A stretch of DNA of 52,572 bases from an uncultured Geobacteraceae bacterium (GCA_903901875.1 CAIUSO010000069.1:1-52572); one strand, 5' to 3'. Positions 1 to 8,973 are shown, counted from the first letter of the stretch. A program made the numbers and translations. The notes: a model not told the origin generated them from the letters alone.

Positions 1-1296
1 AGGCCATTACCGGCAAGAAACCTGAGGCAGCTTCTCGGCGATATAAGCCCGGCGACTCTTTCACGATTGACAAAACTTGTCGGGGCTAAAATCATCTCTT
101 TTGGTCAAGCGAGGGCAAGCACCTATGCGCGTCCCCGCGACCTCCCTGGAATCGGCCATCAATTGCCTGTGTATCGCATAGATGAAAATGGCAACGCACA
201 TTTTGCCGGTACGCTATGGTCATTGTATGGTGGCTATTGGTGGGCAGGAGAAGTTTGGCCTTCACGTTATTATTCTTCAATCCCTTGGTTCCTCTATGAC
301 CTGAAACCGGACGGTTTTGTTGGACGCGCCTTTGCTCAGCGGTTCGGATCAGAGCTTGGGCTTTCCGAACGCCTTATCAGTTGGAAAGAGGATGACGTTC
401 TCGTCGCTGTAACCAGACGAGGTGAGGATACCGTCGGAGATGTGATCGTTGGTGAAGAATCACTTTCGAGGTATATGGCTGTTTCACGGCTTCAGCCGGC
501 ATTTTATTCTGTTGCTGATTACCCTGAACTTGCAGAAAAAGCGATCGCAGGTGACCCCGCAGGCTCATCTGCAGGTGGTGAACAGCCGAAATTTTCCGCG
601 TTGACGGAGCGAGAAGGTTTCCCCAGAAGGGTTTTGGTAAAATTTTCACCACTGCTGTCCACACCTTCCGGACAGCGGTGGTCAGATTTGCTGGTATGCG
701 AAGATATTGCGCTTAAAATAGTTGCAGATATGGGGATCTCAGCAGTAGCATCATCAATCCATCACGTTGGCAACAGGACCTTTCTGGAAGTGGAGCGATT
801 TGACCGCGTTGGTATGTTTGGACGAACCGCTGTTAATTCTTTGACTGTTGTAGACGCTGAGTTTATCGGAATGGGAAGTAATTGGACGGCAGCATCAAAG
901 AAACTGCTTTCCGCTAAAATACTGTCACCAGATGAGGCAGCAAATCTCTCCAAGCTGGATTTGTTCGGCAGGTTGATTGCAAATACGGACCGGCACCATG
1001 GCAATATCTCGTTGATTCCGGCTAACCAGGAACGAACCAAATTCAAACTTTCTCCGGTCTATGACATGCTGCCGATGTACTACAGACCAAGAGACGGCGA
1101 AGAGCTATCTGCTGGGACGTATCCCCCCCCAGTAACTTTTGAATTGGGTGACGTGTATGAAAACGCCAAAAGGTTTTGGGCAGCGTCGGGAAAAGACATG
1201 CGCATATCTGAGCCGTTCCGGAAATTGTGCGCCGAAAACCATGACATTCTGCAGAAGATGGCCAATGGACCGCGAATCATTGGACCACACGGATAA
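1..1296 (+). CDS. HipA/YjjJ-family Ser/Thr kinase toxin, 5' end missing
   Basis: The frame is open to the first base of the window, so the N-terminus lies outside. A TTG at 67 is probably internal: the codons before it read RQLLGDISPATLSRLTKLVG, which resembles the recognition helix of a winged helix. That N-terminal wing plus kinase layout is typical of YjjJ-type HipA proteins. Kinase hallmarks, numbered from the TTG: glycine-rich GGEQPKF near 170-176, catalytic NTDRHHGN near 306-313, and the metal-binding SPVYDMLP near 329. HipA kinases phosphorylate protein targets (glutamyl-tRNA synthetase for classical HipA). YjjJ-type members carry their own DNA-binding domain and need no separate HipB, and no antitoxin gene is seen immediately downstream. 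Function by family; the target is unknown. Confidence 0.85.
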   Translation, partial: RPLPARNLRQLLGDISPATLSRLTKLVGAKIISFGQARASTYARPRDLPGIGHQLPVYRIDENGNAHFAGTLWSLYGGYWWAGEVWPSRYYSSIPWFLYDLKPDGFVGRAFAQRFGSELGLSERLISWKEDDVLVAVTRRGEDTVGDVIVGEESLSRYMAVSRLQPAFYSVADYPELAEKAIAGDPAGSSAGGEQPKFSALTEREGFPRRVLVKFSPLLSTPSGQRWSDLLVCEDIALKIVADMGISAVASSIHHVGNRTFLEVERFDRVGMFGRTAVNSLTVVDAEFIGMGSNWTAASKKLLSAKILSPDEAANLSKLDLFGRLIANTDRHHGNISLIPANQERTKFKLSPVYDMLPMYYRPRDGEELSAGTYPPPVTFELGDVYENAKRFWAASGKDMRISEPFRKLCAENHDILQKMANGPRIIGPHG

Positions 1297-1355
1297 ACGT
1301 CCAGCGTCCTGTAATCCCAGGTCCGCAAAAAATCTTCAGATCCCTATGGCGTTGC

Positions 1356-1718
1356 TTATCCGTTTTTCTCATACAGGGATTGCATCCGCTCCAGAGACAG
1401 TTCGGGATTTTCAATTTCCTCCAACCGTACATAGCCGACACGAGCAAGCCAGAGCTAGGAAGGTTCCGTTTTGGGAGAAGGAATGGACTGAATCAATCGC
1501 AGGAGCTGTTCCGTGTCGGCGGCATCCGTCAAATAAAACTTGCCATCTGCTGCCTGCTCCCTGGCAGCGAAAACAGCCTCCGCCTCTGTGCCTGTGACAA
1601 TTGTGGATACATTCATCCCCTATCAGGAAAAGACATTTATCAAGTTGCCTTCTTGCGGCTTAGCTGGAACCAATAGAGAATATGGGGATGTCCCTACTTT
1701 TTCTTTTGTGGACAGCAT
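1356..1718 (-). pseudogene. Decayed partner gene of the XRE regulator (three in-frame nonsense codons)
   Basis: One frame from an ATG at 1718 to a TAA at 1356-1358 looks protein-coding but is interrupted by adjacent TGA and TAG codons (1620-1625) and a TAG at 1455-1457. The readable blocks include MNVSTIVTGTEAEAVFAARE, then TDAADTEQLLRLIQSIPS, and after the last stop RVGYVRLEEIENPELSLERM. The ATG begins next to the stop of the upstream XRE gene, so the two were probably co-transcribed. I do not recognise the family. A restart at the ATG at 1616 could still give a peptide of about 53 residues. Coding character is judged by eye from amino-acid composition only. Confidence 0.5.
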
Positions 1719-1719
1719 G

Positions 1720-2031
1720 TTAGCTATCCTTCTGACTTTGAGGAGCAAGTTTTACCAGAGACACCGCCAGCCCGTATGGCTTGGCTATTTTTTCCAGGCT
1801 ATCAAGGCGCGGATTCCCCTGCCCTTTTTCGACGGCAATCAATACTCGAATATCTACGCCAACCATTTTTGCATAATGAGCCTGCGTCATCCCCACTGCA
1901 AGCCTCATCAGTCTGACGGCATCGCCAAGGTTCACTTCTCCTGCGGCCAGACGGTCGGCTATGGTCTCGCGGACATTACGCTTATCCTCATCGGATAGTT
2001 TTCTGATATTCCGGGATCTTTCAGTTTTCAT
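1720..2031 (-). CDS. XRE-family helix-turn-helix regulator, antitoxin-like
   Basis: 103 residues. Residues about 42-95 form a lambda-repressor/XRE helix-turn-helix: GMTQAHYAKMVGVDIRVLIA followed by EKGQGNPRLDSLEKIAKPYG. The charged N-terminal 40 residues resemble proteins of the HipB/HigA-type antitoxin class. It probably represses its own operon, whose second gene (1356-1718) is broken. The ribosome-binding site is weak (GGACAAG before the ATG), so the start is moderately certain. Confidence 0.75.
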   Translation of the reverse strand: MKTERSRNIRKLSDEDKRNVRETIADRLAAGEVNLGDAVRLMRLAVGMTQAHYAKMVGVDIRVLIAVEKGQGNPRLDSLEKIAKPYGLAVSLVKLAPQSQKDS

Positions 2032-2108
2032 ATCTTGTCCGCTGCCTTTTTCAGTAGCAAAGGGAGCCCCTAACTTTTCTTGGCAGAAAACAAGGGTTTC
2101 CTACCCAA

Positions 2109-2669
2109 CTACAGGCGGGTAGCCATGTTATCCAAAATTTCGTCTACTTGAATAACTTTCGCAAAAACAGATCCAAGGGCAGCCATGTATGAGGCATGCA
2201 CCTGGGCAGCCGGGACAGTGATCCCGTTAAAAACCAGTTGCCTGGTAGCGCAGGCATCATGGGCTACAATAGAGGAGAACCCGAGTTCAAAGGCGGTGCG
2301 CACAGTGGTGTCCACACACATATGGCTCATCATGCCACATATCAGCAGACTATCCACATTGTCGTTCTTGAGACGCTCCAATAAGCCTGTTTGTTGAAAG
2401 CTACTTGGAAAATGCTTGATAATAACCGGTTCCCCCGTGAGGGGCGCAACGCTCTGGTGTATCTCGGCTCCCACTGATCCGGGAAGAAAAAAGGTGGGGT
2501 TTGGCTGAACAGACATGTGCTGTATATGATAGAGTGCCCCCCCCTGTTTTCTGAAAGCTGCCAGCAAACGGGCCGCCGCTGCAGCCGCTTCGAGGCAGCC
2601 GTCCAACTCCATCTTACCGCCAGGAAAGTAGTCATTCTGGATATCTATAATGAGTAAAGCTGTTGTCAT
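2109..2669 (-). CDS. Isochorismatase-like cysteine hydrolase
   Basis: 186 residues from the ATG at 2669, chosen because GGAGAGG sits correctly before it; an upstream in-frame ATG at 2717 has no such site. The isochorismatase-fold catalytic triad is visible: Asp9 (LIIDIQNDYF), Lys85 (VIIKHFPSSF) and Cys118 (CGMMSHMCVD), with the usual cis-peptide region before the cysteine. The family hydrolyses amides or vinyl ethers (nicotinamide, N-carbamoylsarcosine, isochorismate, oxamate); sequence alone does not fix the substrate. It is monocistronic and cytosolic, with no signal peptide. Confidence 0.88.
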   Translation of the reverse strand: MTTALLIIDIQNDYFPGGKMELDGCLEAAAAAARLLAAFRKQGGALYHIQHMSVQPNPTFFLPGSVGAEIHQSVAPLTGEPVIIKHFPSSFQQTGLLERLKNDNVDSLLICGMMSHMCVDTTVRTAFELGFSSIVAHDACATRQLVFNGITVPAAQVHASYMAALGSVFAKVIQVDEILDNMATRL

Positions 2670-2855
2670 AGCATACCTCTCCACCAATGTACTGTAGTGT
2701 CCTACATTGTGTTCCATCCATCATGAGCATGATTTTGTAATTGCATTTTTATGCTTGTAGCCGATATCTCAGCACAACAGGTCCGTCTCGCCTGCTCTAT
2801 TTATCCCAACACCATCAGACATCACACTCGCATCAGACAACTCGCAGTGGAAGAG

Positions 2856-3635
2856 TTAAATGCCATTATTTTTAAGCACCTTCCCCACGGGGGCAATATA
2901 TACACAAAACTCATCGTTACCATCCACTCCGAGCAGTACATCGACCAGTGTCTGCTCGTATGCTGCGATGGCACAGGTACCGGCACCAATAGCCTCGCAG
3001 GCAAGATAGAGATTTTGACAGACATGGCCGGCGTCCAGAGCGATAACTTTATATGACGCTTCTGCATACCGCCATTCCGAGCGTTCAGGGATAACCGTCC
3101 ATAAGAAGGTAACCGCTGATTGGCCAGTAAAAGATTGACCTCGTGTGGCAACTGTAAGGTGACCGGCTAGCTTCTCAACCGCCTTTTCAAAAACAAGCGA
3201 GTGCTCAAGTGGCAGATACCGGTATATACCGTTCTCCAGTCCATCAACCCTGAGAACGGCAAGATACGTTTCAAATGGATGACGACAGCCTGCAGAGGGA
3301 ACGGTACGCAAGACCGCCGCTTCATGGAGCACTCTCCTCACCCCTTGTGTAGACCAAAGGAGAAAGGCCAGTTCACCCAAGGAGAGCACATCGCTGGAAA
3401 AGTGGCGATGACTCTCACGGTTGGCAATAGCGGTTTGAAGATCGCATGGCGGGATAGACCATGATTCCTGAGTGGGTAGCGGAATAATCTTTTTGCCTGA
3501 TGGAACCGGCTTCTGGACAGGAGGCTGCCTCAAACCCTCCGACTGGGCGGTAGTCCAGAAATTTACCACTTCCCGGATTCTGTCCGTCAGAAAGTATCTT
3601 CCACTCTGTGTGGTTATAGGTTGATCGGTCTTCAT
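2856..3635 (-). CDS. SagB/ThcOx-type nitroreductase-fold oxidoreductase
   Basis: 259 residues. A nitroreductase fold of the SagB/ThcOx group: ANRESHRHFSSDVLSLGELA near 70-90 (FMN contact and family start), TVPSAGCRHPFETYLAV near 110-127, and a C-terminal LDAGHVCQNLYLACEAIGAG near 201-220. SagB-type FMN enzymes oxidise azolines to azoles in peptide modification, but many bacterial members stand alone with unknown substrates. No cyclodehydratase or precursor peptide is seen here, so thiazole synthesis is not implied. The ATG overlaps the stop of the DUF309 gene by four bases, so the pair is translationally coupled. Confidence 0.85.
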   Translation of the reverse strand: MKTDQPITTQSGRYFLTDRIREVVNFWTTAQSEGLRQPPVQKPVPSGKKIIPLPTQESWSIPPCDLQTAIANRESHRHFSSDVLSLGELAFLLWSTQGVRRVLHEAAVLRTVPSAGCRHPFETYLAVLRVDGLENGIYRYLPLEHSLVFEKAVEKLAGHLTVATRGQSFTGQSAVTFLWTVIPERSEWRYAEASYKVIALDAGHVCQNLYLACEAIGAGTCAIAAYEQTLVDVLLGVDGNDEFCVYIAPVGKVLKNNGI

Positions 3636-4018
3636 GGCGAGATTGTTTTTAGCATCGGAATTATTGTAGATTCCAATTGCTCCATGTGATCCTTACCCAG
3701 CTCTTCCAGTGCGTAGCGTACACGATCAGAATCGGCTATTAGCGCGGCAACGTCAACCCAGAGACAGGCATCTGATACCCGTTTCAAATACTTCACGCCG
3801 GAAGAGAGCAGGCTGACGGCGCCGCCGTGGTTGCCGTTACGCCAGTGATGCAAGGCTACAGCTATCTGTAGCACACCTTGCAAAAAGTCACGTACTTCAC
3901 CACTTTCTCCCAGCCATAGCTCTTCAATGGTCTCGTGACAGTCGTACCATTCTCTGTTATTAAATTGTCTGATAGCCAGTAAGAGCTGGCCGGGAGGCGA
4001 TTGATCACAGGTACGCAT
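3632..4018 (-). CDS. DUF309 family protein
   Basis: 128 residues with the DUF309 signature: FNNREWYDCHETIEELWLG near 19-37 and FLQGVLQIAVALHHWRNGN near 44-62, a helical bundle with conserved His, Glu and Trp that may bind a metal. Function is unknown across the family. Coupled (ATGA overlap) to the downstream SagB-like oxidoreductase, the only functional hint: the two probably act on one substrate or in one stress response. Confidence 0.85.
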   Translation of the reverse strand: MRTCDQSPPGQLLLAIRQFNNREWYDCHETIEELWLGESGEVRDFLQGVLQIAVALHHWRNGNHGGAVSLLSSGVKYLKRVSDACLWVDVAALIADSDRVRYALEELGKDHMEQLESTIIPMLKTISP

Positions 4019-4074
4019 GACGGTTCCTCATGTGGTCGGTAGTGAGGCTATGGATCAACTTTATCACACCATGT

Positions 4075-4182
4075 TCAGGAATTAAACAACTGCGTGTAAC
4101 CAGAGATGGAAATAGTAAAGGCCTGGGCATGTCTCACCGATACAATGGCCACCAGCAGAATTATGAGAATCCGTTTAGACAA
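4075..4182 (-). pseudogene. Orphan signal-peptide remnant
   Basis: A 35-codon frame from a TTG at 4182 to a TGA at 4075-4077 reads as a typical export signal: basic start SKRILIILLVAIVSV, then RHAQA, followed by a short mature part FTISISGYTQLF before the stop. It may be the stump of a deleted secreted-protein gene, a tiny secreted peptide, or chance. There is no clear ribosome-binding site. Confidence 0.3.
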
Positions 4183-4397
4183 TGACACGGGCGAAATCGG
4201 ACAGTGAGGTAATCCGGACCGGAAGATAATATGAGTCCGGAACGTACTAATTATGCTACAATATGGTTACTAAGTCGCCGCAGAGCACCGCAATCAAGAG
4301 AGGCACAAACCTTTTACACTACTGACACTGGATTGCAACATTGATCATGTATAGAGGAATAATGAAAATTTATTTTTGTTCATAAAAGGGATATTCC
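4183..4397. other. Intergenic region upstream of alkaline phosphatase
   Basis: No coding frame of note. It must contain the alkaline phosphatase promoter. The ribosome-binding site is AAAAGGGAT before the ATG at 4398. I looked for a PHO box (7-4-7 repeats of CTGTCAT type) and saw only a partial match around the TTTACAC/CTGACAC segments near 4315-4330, with the wrong spacing. Confidence 0.4.
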
Positions 4398-5981
4398 ATG
4401 GAACAGAGCCTTCCCTCAGGAATCAGTCGGAGAGATCTTATTAAAATGGTGGGTGCCGGAGCCTTGTATGCTCTCATACCAGGAAGGAGCTTGGCAGCCA
4501 CTTCCCCTTCTCCCCCGTTCGAACCGGGCAAGGGTCATGGCATCATCTTTGTCGTTGGTGATGGCATGCCGCTTGGGGTTACACGAGCCATGCACGAGTT
4601 CCGCACATCGGTATTCGGACGGCCCGACTCCGCCCTGTATGCCCGTTTGCGGGATCCTCGTTCGTCGGTGGGATACATGGCAACGGCCAGTCTCTCCAGT
4701 ATTGTGACAGACTCGGCACCTGCATCTGTAGCCTGGGCCACCGGTGTCAAGACCAACAACAGAATGCTGGCGGCCCTCCCCTATGGCAGACCGTTGACGA
4801 CAATAATGGAGTTGGCAAAGGAAGAGGGATATGGATGTGGACTGGTCACCACCACCCGGGTTACCCATGCCACTCCGGCCGCCTGGGTTTCCCATCAGCT
4901 ACACCGGGATCTGGAGGATGATATTGCACTTGATCTGCTTGCATTCAAACCAGATGTACTTTTGGGGGGAGGCAATGTCCATTTTGATCCGGCAAAGCGC
5001 CTTGACAGCAAGGACCTCTATGGACGTTTTGCTCATAAAGGGTATGAAATTGCGAGGGACCGCACTGCACTCTTAAAAAGCGAGATTGACAGGCGACCAC
5101 TTATGGGAATTTTTGCCAATTCCCATCTGGCCTATTCCGTTGATCGGCTTAATGACAAAAACATCGCCATCCAGCAACCAACACTTCCCGAAATGACCTC
5201 AGCCGCATTGAAGCGGCTTTCCCTTAACCCGAAGGGCTTCATTCTTCAGGTAGAAGCCGGCAGAATCGACCATGCCAACCACTCCAATGATGCCTGGAGT
5301 GCAATAATGGAAACCATGGAACTTGACGATACGCTCTCGGTCATCGATGCCTATCTGGCAATAAATCCCCATACGCTCGTCATAGTAACATCAGATCACG
5401 GTAATGCGGGATGGGGAATCAATGGCACCGGCCCCGATTACAATGATGCAAGTGCTGCGTTACGGTCTTACGGAGCAACAACGGCGTCTTTTGAGGTGAT
5501 GATTAATAAAATGAAGGGAAAAGATCCCCATGTAATCGGCGAAATAGTTCGTACACACACCGGCTTTTCTCTCACTGCTGCTGAATCACGTTCAATTGCA
5601 GAAGCAATGCTACCTGATTATTCCGCCCACCCTGGTGACTTCATCTGTCAGCCCGATGCAACACTGGCAAAAATACTGACCCATAGCAGCTATGGTAGGA
5701 ATGCAAAAGGTGAATCGGGGGCGGTGATACGACGGGGAAATGTCGGATTCACTTCGTGTAACCATACTGCCGAAGATCAGCTTTTACTGGCCTATGGCCA
5801 TCGGGCAAAAGAGCTTGGTATGGATCGACTGGTTGATAACACCTATCTTTTTGACGTCATGTGCCGGTACTTTGGAATTTCCTTCCGCAACCCGGTCATG
5901 TCACGTCAACAGGCGGCCCCCTATCAACAAATATCATCGGCAAAAGAGTGGCAGCATCATTTGAAACTTCACATCACATAA
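4398..5981 (+). CDS. Tat-exported alkaline phosphatase (PhoA-type)
   Basis: 527 residues. A twin-arginine signal SRRDLIKMVGAG (10-21) is followed by a hydrophobic stretch ending about residue 34, so the enzyme is exported folded to the periplasm. Alkaline-phosphatase fold residues are present: metal Asp55 in VVGDGMPLG, nucleophile Ser106 in TDSAPASVAWATGVK, EAGRIDHANHSND for the second metal shell, and VTSDHGN. The Tat rather than Sec signal separates it from E. coli PhoA, which folds with disulfides outside the cytoplasm. Next to phoB-phoR-pst, it most likely releases phosphate from organic esters during starvation and belongs to the Pho regulon, although no good PHO box was seen. Confidence 0.92.
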   Translation: MEQSLPSGISRRDLIKMVGAGALYALIPGRSLAATSPSPPFEPGKGHGIIFVVGDGMPLGVTRAMHEFRTSVFGRPDSALYARLRDPRSSVGYMATASLSSIVTDSAPASVAWATGVKTNNRMLAALPYGRPLTTIMELAKEEGYGCGLVTTTRVTHATPAAWVSHQLHRDLEDDIALDLLAFKPDVLLGGGNVHFDPAKRLDSKDLYGRFAHKGYEIARDRTALLKSEIDRRPLMGIFANSHLAYSVDRLNDKNIAIQQPTLPEMTSAALKRLSLNPKGFILQVEAGRIDHANHSNDAWSAIMETMELDDTLSVIDAYLAINPHTLVIVTSDHGNAGWGINGTGPDYNDASAALRSYGATTASFEVMINKMKGKDPHVIGEIVRTHTGFSLTAAESRSIAEAMLPDYSAHPGDFICQPDATLAKILTHSSYGRNAKGESGAVIRRGNVGFTSCNHTAEDQLLLAYGHRAKELGMDRLVDNTYLFDVMCRYFGISFRNPVMSRQQAAPYQQISSAKEWQHHLKLHIT

Positions 5982-6086
5982 CAGAAGGAATCCGTCACAG
6001 AACATTCAACAACAGGGAACACCATTGTAACTATTGATTTGTTATAATAATCCCCTGAATAGTGACAGGAGTTCTGTTATCCGGCA

Positions 6087-6111
6087 CTGCGGGGCTAATA
6101 CAGCCCCGCAG
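6087..6111. terminator. GC-rich hairpin at the 3' end of the small Cys-rich gene
   Basis: Perfect 10-bp stem CTGCGGGGCT / AGCCCCGCAG with a 5-base loop, overlapping the stop codon of the minus-strand gene at 6095. It also lies about 100 bases past the alkaline phosphatase, so it may serve both converging transcripts. There is no strong U tract on either side. Confidence 0.5.
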
Positions 6112-6280
6112 AGATTGGGCTGGTAAGAGCAGCAGTTCCTTCGCTGTCCGGTAAGCTCATGGGGCGATGGCATGCACCACAATTCGCTCCCCCTTCAAGT
6201 TTTGTCCAGAATACCCGATTTTCCGTATCGCACCAGTCACAGCACCAGAAATAATAATCTTCACTCGCTCTTATCTTCAT
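6095..6280 (-). CDS. Small Cys-rich (zinc-ribbon-like) protein
   Basis: 61 residues from the ATG at 6280, which is preceded by GGAGGCGTT; the longer frame from 6316 lacks a site. It has WCCDWCDTEN near 14-23 and CGACHRPM near 32-39, two CxxC pairs expected to bind zinc or iron. Family not recognised. It faces the phosphatase and lies between it and phoB, so phosphate-linked expression is possible but unproven. Confidence 0.6.
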   Translation of the reverse strand: MKIRASEDYYFWCCDWCDTENRVFWTKLEGGANCGACHRPMSLPDSEGTAALTSPISAGLY

Positions 6281-6407
6281 AACGCCTCCATTTTTTTCTC
6301 CATCATATACTACCACTATTACAGTGATGTGACGATCAGCTAAAATCTTTGTGAATTCTTACGTAGTCGATGTCAGATAGATATATTTCTACATAATCTT
6401 TATACAG

Positions 6408-6425
6408 CTGCAACACCGCTGTAAC
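6408..6425 (+). promoter_or_regulatory. Candidate PHO box upstream of phoB
   Basis: CTGCAAC-ACCG-CTGTAAC: two 7-base repeats with a 4-base spacer, the geometry of PhoB sites (consensus CTGTCAT-A(A/T)A(A/T)-CTGTCAC). Lies 69 bases before the phoB start, consistent with autoregulation. Each half deviates from consensus at one or two positions and the spacer is not AT-rich. Confidence 0.45.
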
Positions 6426-6493
6426 AAACATATGCTAAAAGGAATGGAACAAACAAAATCTAGCATTGATGTTTATTAATGGCGGGGTATTAC

Positions 6494-7180
6494 ATGAACA
6501 ATATTCTGATTATTGAAGATGAAAAAGATTTGGCAGAATTACTGGCGTTTAATCTTGAAAAAGAGGGATATGTTGCCCATTGCGTCCATAACGGGGAGAC
6601 CGGCTTGGAGCTGGCATTTCGGGATCTGCCGGATCTCATTCTTCTCGACCTGATGCTTCCGGGTATTCTCGGGACCGATGTGTGCAAGGCACTCCGTAAA
6701 GATGCCAGAACAGCCACTATTCCGGTCATAATGATTACGGCAAAAGGGGATGAAATCGATCGTGTCGTCGGATTTGAGGTTGGAGCAGACGATTATATCG
6801 TCAAGCCATTTTCGATGCGCGAAGTAACGCTGAGAGTCAAGTCCATGATGAAGCGGCAGGGAAGCCAGTCCCACCACGCCAAGCAACCTGAATTGTTGAA
6901 AATCGGCAGCATCGCCATCGATAACCAGCGGCATATTGTAACAAGCGAAGGGACTGAAATTGATCTCACCAGCACGGAATTCAAACTTCTGCTCCATCTG
7001 GTGGAGAACAAGGGGTGTGTTCTCAGCCGGGAACAGCTGATGCAGCGGGTCTGGTGCTATAACAATATGAACGATACCAGGACAGTAGACACCCATATCA
7101 CCCGTTTGCGCGGAAAACTGGGGACACAGGGCGACATGATCAAGACAGTGCGCGGCTTCGGCTATAAAATTGAGGTATAA
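6494..7180 (+). CDS. phoB: Phosphate regulon response regulator PhoB
   Basis: 228 residues from the ATG at 6494, chosen because GGCGGGG precedes it; the ATG at 6479 has no site. Receiver domain 1-120: acidic pocket Glu8/Asp9, phospho-acceptor Asp52 (LILLDLMLPG), the Thr of ITAKGDE and the conserved KPF. OmpR/PhoB winged helix about 135-228 with LTSTEFKLLLHLVENKG and RTVDTHITRLRGKLG. Activates Pho genes at PHO boxes when phosphorylated by PhoR. Three bases separate it from phoR, and the pst genes follow, which supports PhoB over other OmpR-family regulators. Confidence 0.92.
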   Translation: MNNILIIEDEKDLAELLAFNLEKEGYVAHCVHNGETGLELAFRDLPDLILLDLMLPGILGTDVCKALRKDARTATIPVIMITAKGDEIDRVVGFEVGADDYIVKPFSMREVTLRVKSMMKRQGSQSHHAKQPELLKIGSIAIDNQRHIVTSEGTEIDLTSTEFKLLLHLVENKGCVLSREQLMQRVWCYNNMNDTRTVDTHITRLRGKLGTQGDMIKTVRGFGYKIEV

Positions 7181-7183
7181 TCG

Positions 7184-8950
7184 ATGAATTTCAAGACTAA
7201 ACTGACTCTCTCCTATTTCCTCCTGATTGTGCTCATTTCCGGAAGTTTTTCCCTCTACTTTAATCATTCTCTTCGGACGGCAATGATGGATGAAAGCCGT
7301 TCAAACATGATCAGCTTGACTAAGCTTGCCCGATTACTGGCTATGAACAGCATCCGAAATGAAGACTCCCAACAGCTTGCGGTAACAATCGGAGGGGCCA
7401 TCAAATCAAGGGTGACCCTGTTAACTGAGCGGGGTGAGGTGGTAGGTGACTCCGATATTGGACAGACGCGACTGAAAAACCTGGAGAATCACCTGTTACG
7501 ACCTGAAATTCAGGATGCTTTAAAAAATGGCAGCGGTACCGCCCTGCGCTACTCTGACACACTCCAAACGGAGATGATGTATTCAGCGATGACCTATCAA
7601 AGCGGAACCTATAGCGGAATCATCCGTCTTGCAATGCCGGTTGATTATATTGAATCTGCCCGGACCCGACTCCATGGCGTTGTGGGGGGGACCAGTGCCG
7701 TTACCATTTTCCTTGCGTTGCTATTCAGTTACCTTTTTTCCCGCATGACGAGCAAGCCGCTCCGTGAGATGGCGGAAGCCGCTGCCCGAATCGGCAAATT
7801 TGGCAATAAAGTAAGAGTCCCCATTACATCGGAAGATGAAGTTGGCATATTGGCAAAAGTCCTTAATGAAATGTCTGCACGCATTGAGACACAGGTGCAG
7901 AGTCTTTCTGCGGAGAAACAGCGCCTGGATACTATCCTCAGTAGTATCGGCGAAGGGATCATGGTCACGACAACCGATGGAGTAATTACCCTGGCCAATC
8001 CGGCTTTTCGTAAAATATTCTCAATTGTCGGTGACATTGAAGGGAGGAAGCTGATTGAAATATCACGGCATCCTGATCTTATAGACACATTCAATACTCT
8101 GGATGAGCAGAATGCAAATGAACTGGTAAGAGAAATATTTATTCAGTCGACCGAAACCACACTTTTGACCCATTGGGTGCCGCTCCACGTTGATGGGACC
8201 AGACACGGTATCGTGGCTGTTTTTCACAACATTACCGAATTGAAAAAGGCTGAGAATATGCGGCGTGATTTTGTGGCCAATGTATCCCATGAGCTGCGAA
8301 CTCCGGTGACCATAATCAAGGGCTATGCTGAGACACTGCTGGATGGGACACTGGCCTCCGATCCTGTCCGTGCAGTAAAATTCGTTGAAATCATTGCCAG
8401 TCACTCCGAACGGTTGACGAATCTGATAAATGATATTCTGGTACTGTCAAGCTTGGAAACAAAGGAAGTTGTCATTGAACTTAACCCCATTGATGTGTCA
8501 GGAACAATAGCCAAAGCGTGTATGCTGTTACAGGAGCAAGCGGCGAACAAGAGAATTAAAATTATTAATGAGGCGAAAAGCTCTTCCCCACTCAAGGTGA
8601 TGGCGGATCAGGGGCGTCTGGAACAGGTTGTGCTTAATCTCCTTGAGAATGCCATCAAATATACCCCCCCGGGGGGATCTGTGCGCCTGTTCACCGAAGA
8701 AAGCGGGGATTTAATCAGAATTTCAATGGTTGATACCGGCATTGGTATCCCCTACAAGGATTTGCCACGGATTTTCGAACGTTTTTACCGTGTTGATGGG
8801 GCACGATCCCGTGAACAGGGGGGGACGGGGCTTGGACTGGCGATTGTCAAGCATATCGTACAACTCCATGGCGGCACGATCTCGGTGGAAAGTGAAATGG
8901 GCAAAGGCTCACATTTCTCCTTTACCGTGAAAAAATCCCTGGTTGGCTAA
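7184..8950 (+). CDS. phoR: Phosphate sensor histidine kinase PhoR
   Basis: 588 residues. TM1 about 8-27, a periplasmic sensor loop about 28-160, TM2 about 165-187, HAMP about 187-240, PAS about 245-350, HisKA with the phospho-acceptor His369 in VANVSHELRTP, and an HATPase domain with N box NLLENAIKYTPPG and G boxes DTGIGIP and GGTGLGLAIVKH. The sizeable periplasmic domain is unlike E. coli PhoR and like Bacillus and deltaproteobacterial PhoR. PhoU and PstSCAB usually control its kinase/phosphatase balance, and all are encoded directly downstream. Confidence 0.9.
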   Translation: MNFKTKLTLSYFLLIVLISGSFSLYFNHSLRTAMMDESRSNMISLTKLARLLAMNSIRNEDSQQLAVTIGGAIKSRVTLLTERGEVVGDSDIGQTRLKNLENHLLRPEIQDALKNGSGTALRYSDTLQTEMMYSAMTYQSGTYSGIIRLAMPVDYIESARTRLHGVVGGTSAVTIFLALLFSYLFSRMTSKPLREMAEAAARIGKFGNKVRVPITSEDEVGILAKVLNEMSARIETQVQSLSAEKQRLDTILSSIGEGIMVTTTDGVITLANPAFRKIFSIVGDIEGRKLIEISRHPDLIDTFNTLDEQNANELVREIFIQSTETTLLTHWVPLHVDGTRHGIVAVFHNITELKKAENMRRDFVANVSHELRTPVTIIKGYAETLLDGTLASDPVRAVKFVEIIASHSERLTNLINDILVLSSLETKEVVIELNPIDVSGTIAKACMLLQEQAANKRIKIINEAKSSSPLKVMADQGRLEQVVLNLLENAIKYTPPGGSVRLFTEESGDLIRISMVDTGIGIPYKDLPRIFERFYRVDGARSREQGGTGLGLAIVKHIVQLHGGTISVESEMGKGSHFSFTVKKSLVG

Positions 8951-8973
8951 AGTTTAACCAACTCTTTTCCATT

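Noticed and set aside
2856..3635. SagB-like gene as part of a thiazole-modified peptide cluster
   Set aside because: No cyclodehydratase, YcaO or precursor peptide in the surrounding 5 kb.
6539..7267. 242-codon minus-strand frame opposite phoB
   Set aside because: phoB is full length with all catalytic residues; the antisense frame shows no family features.
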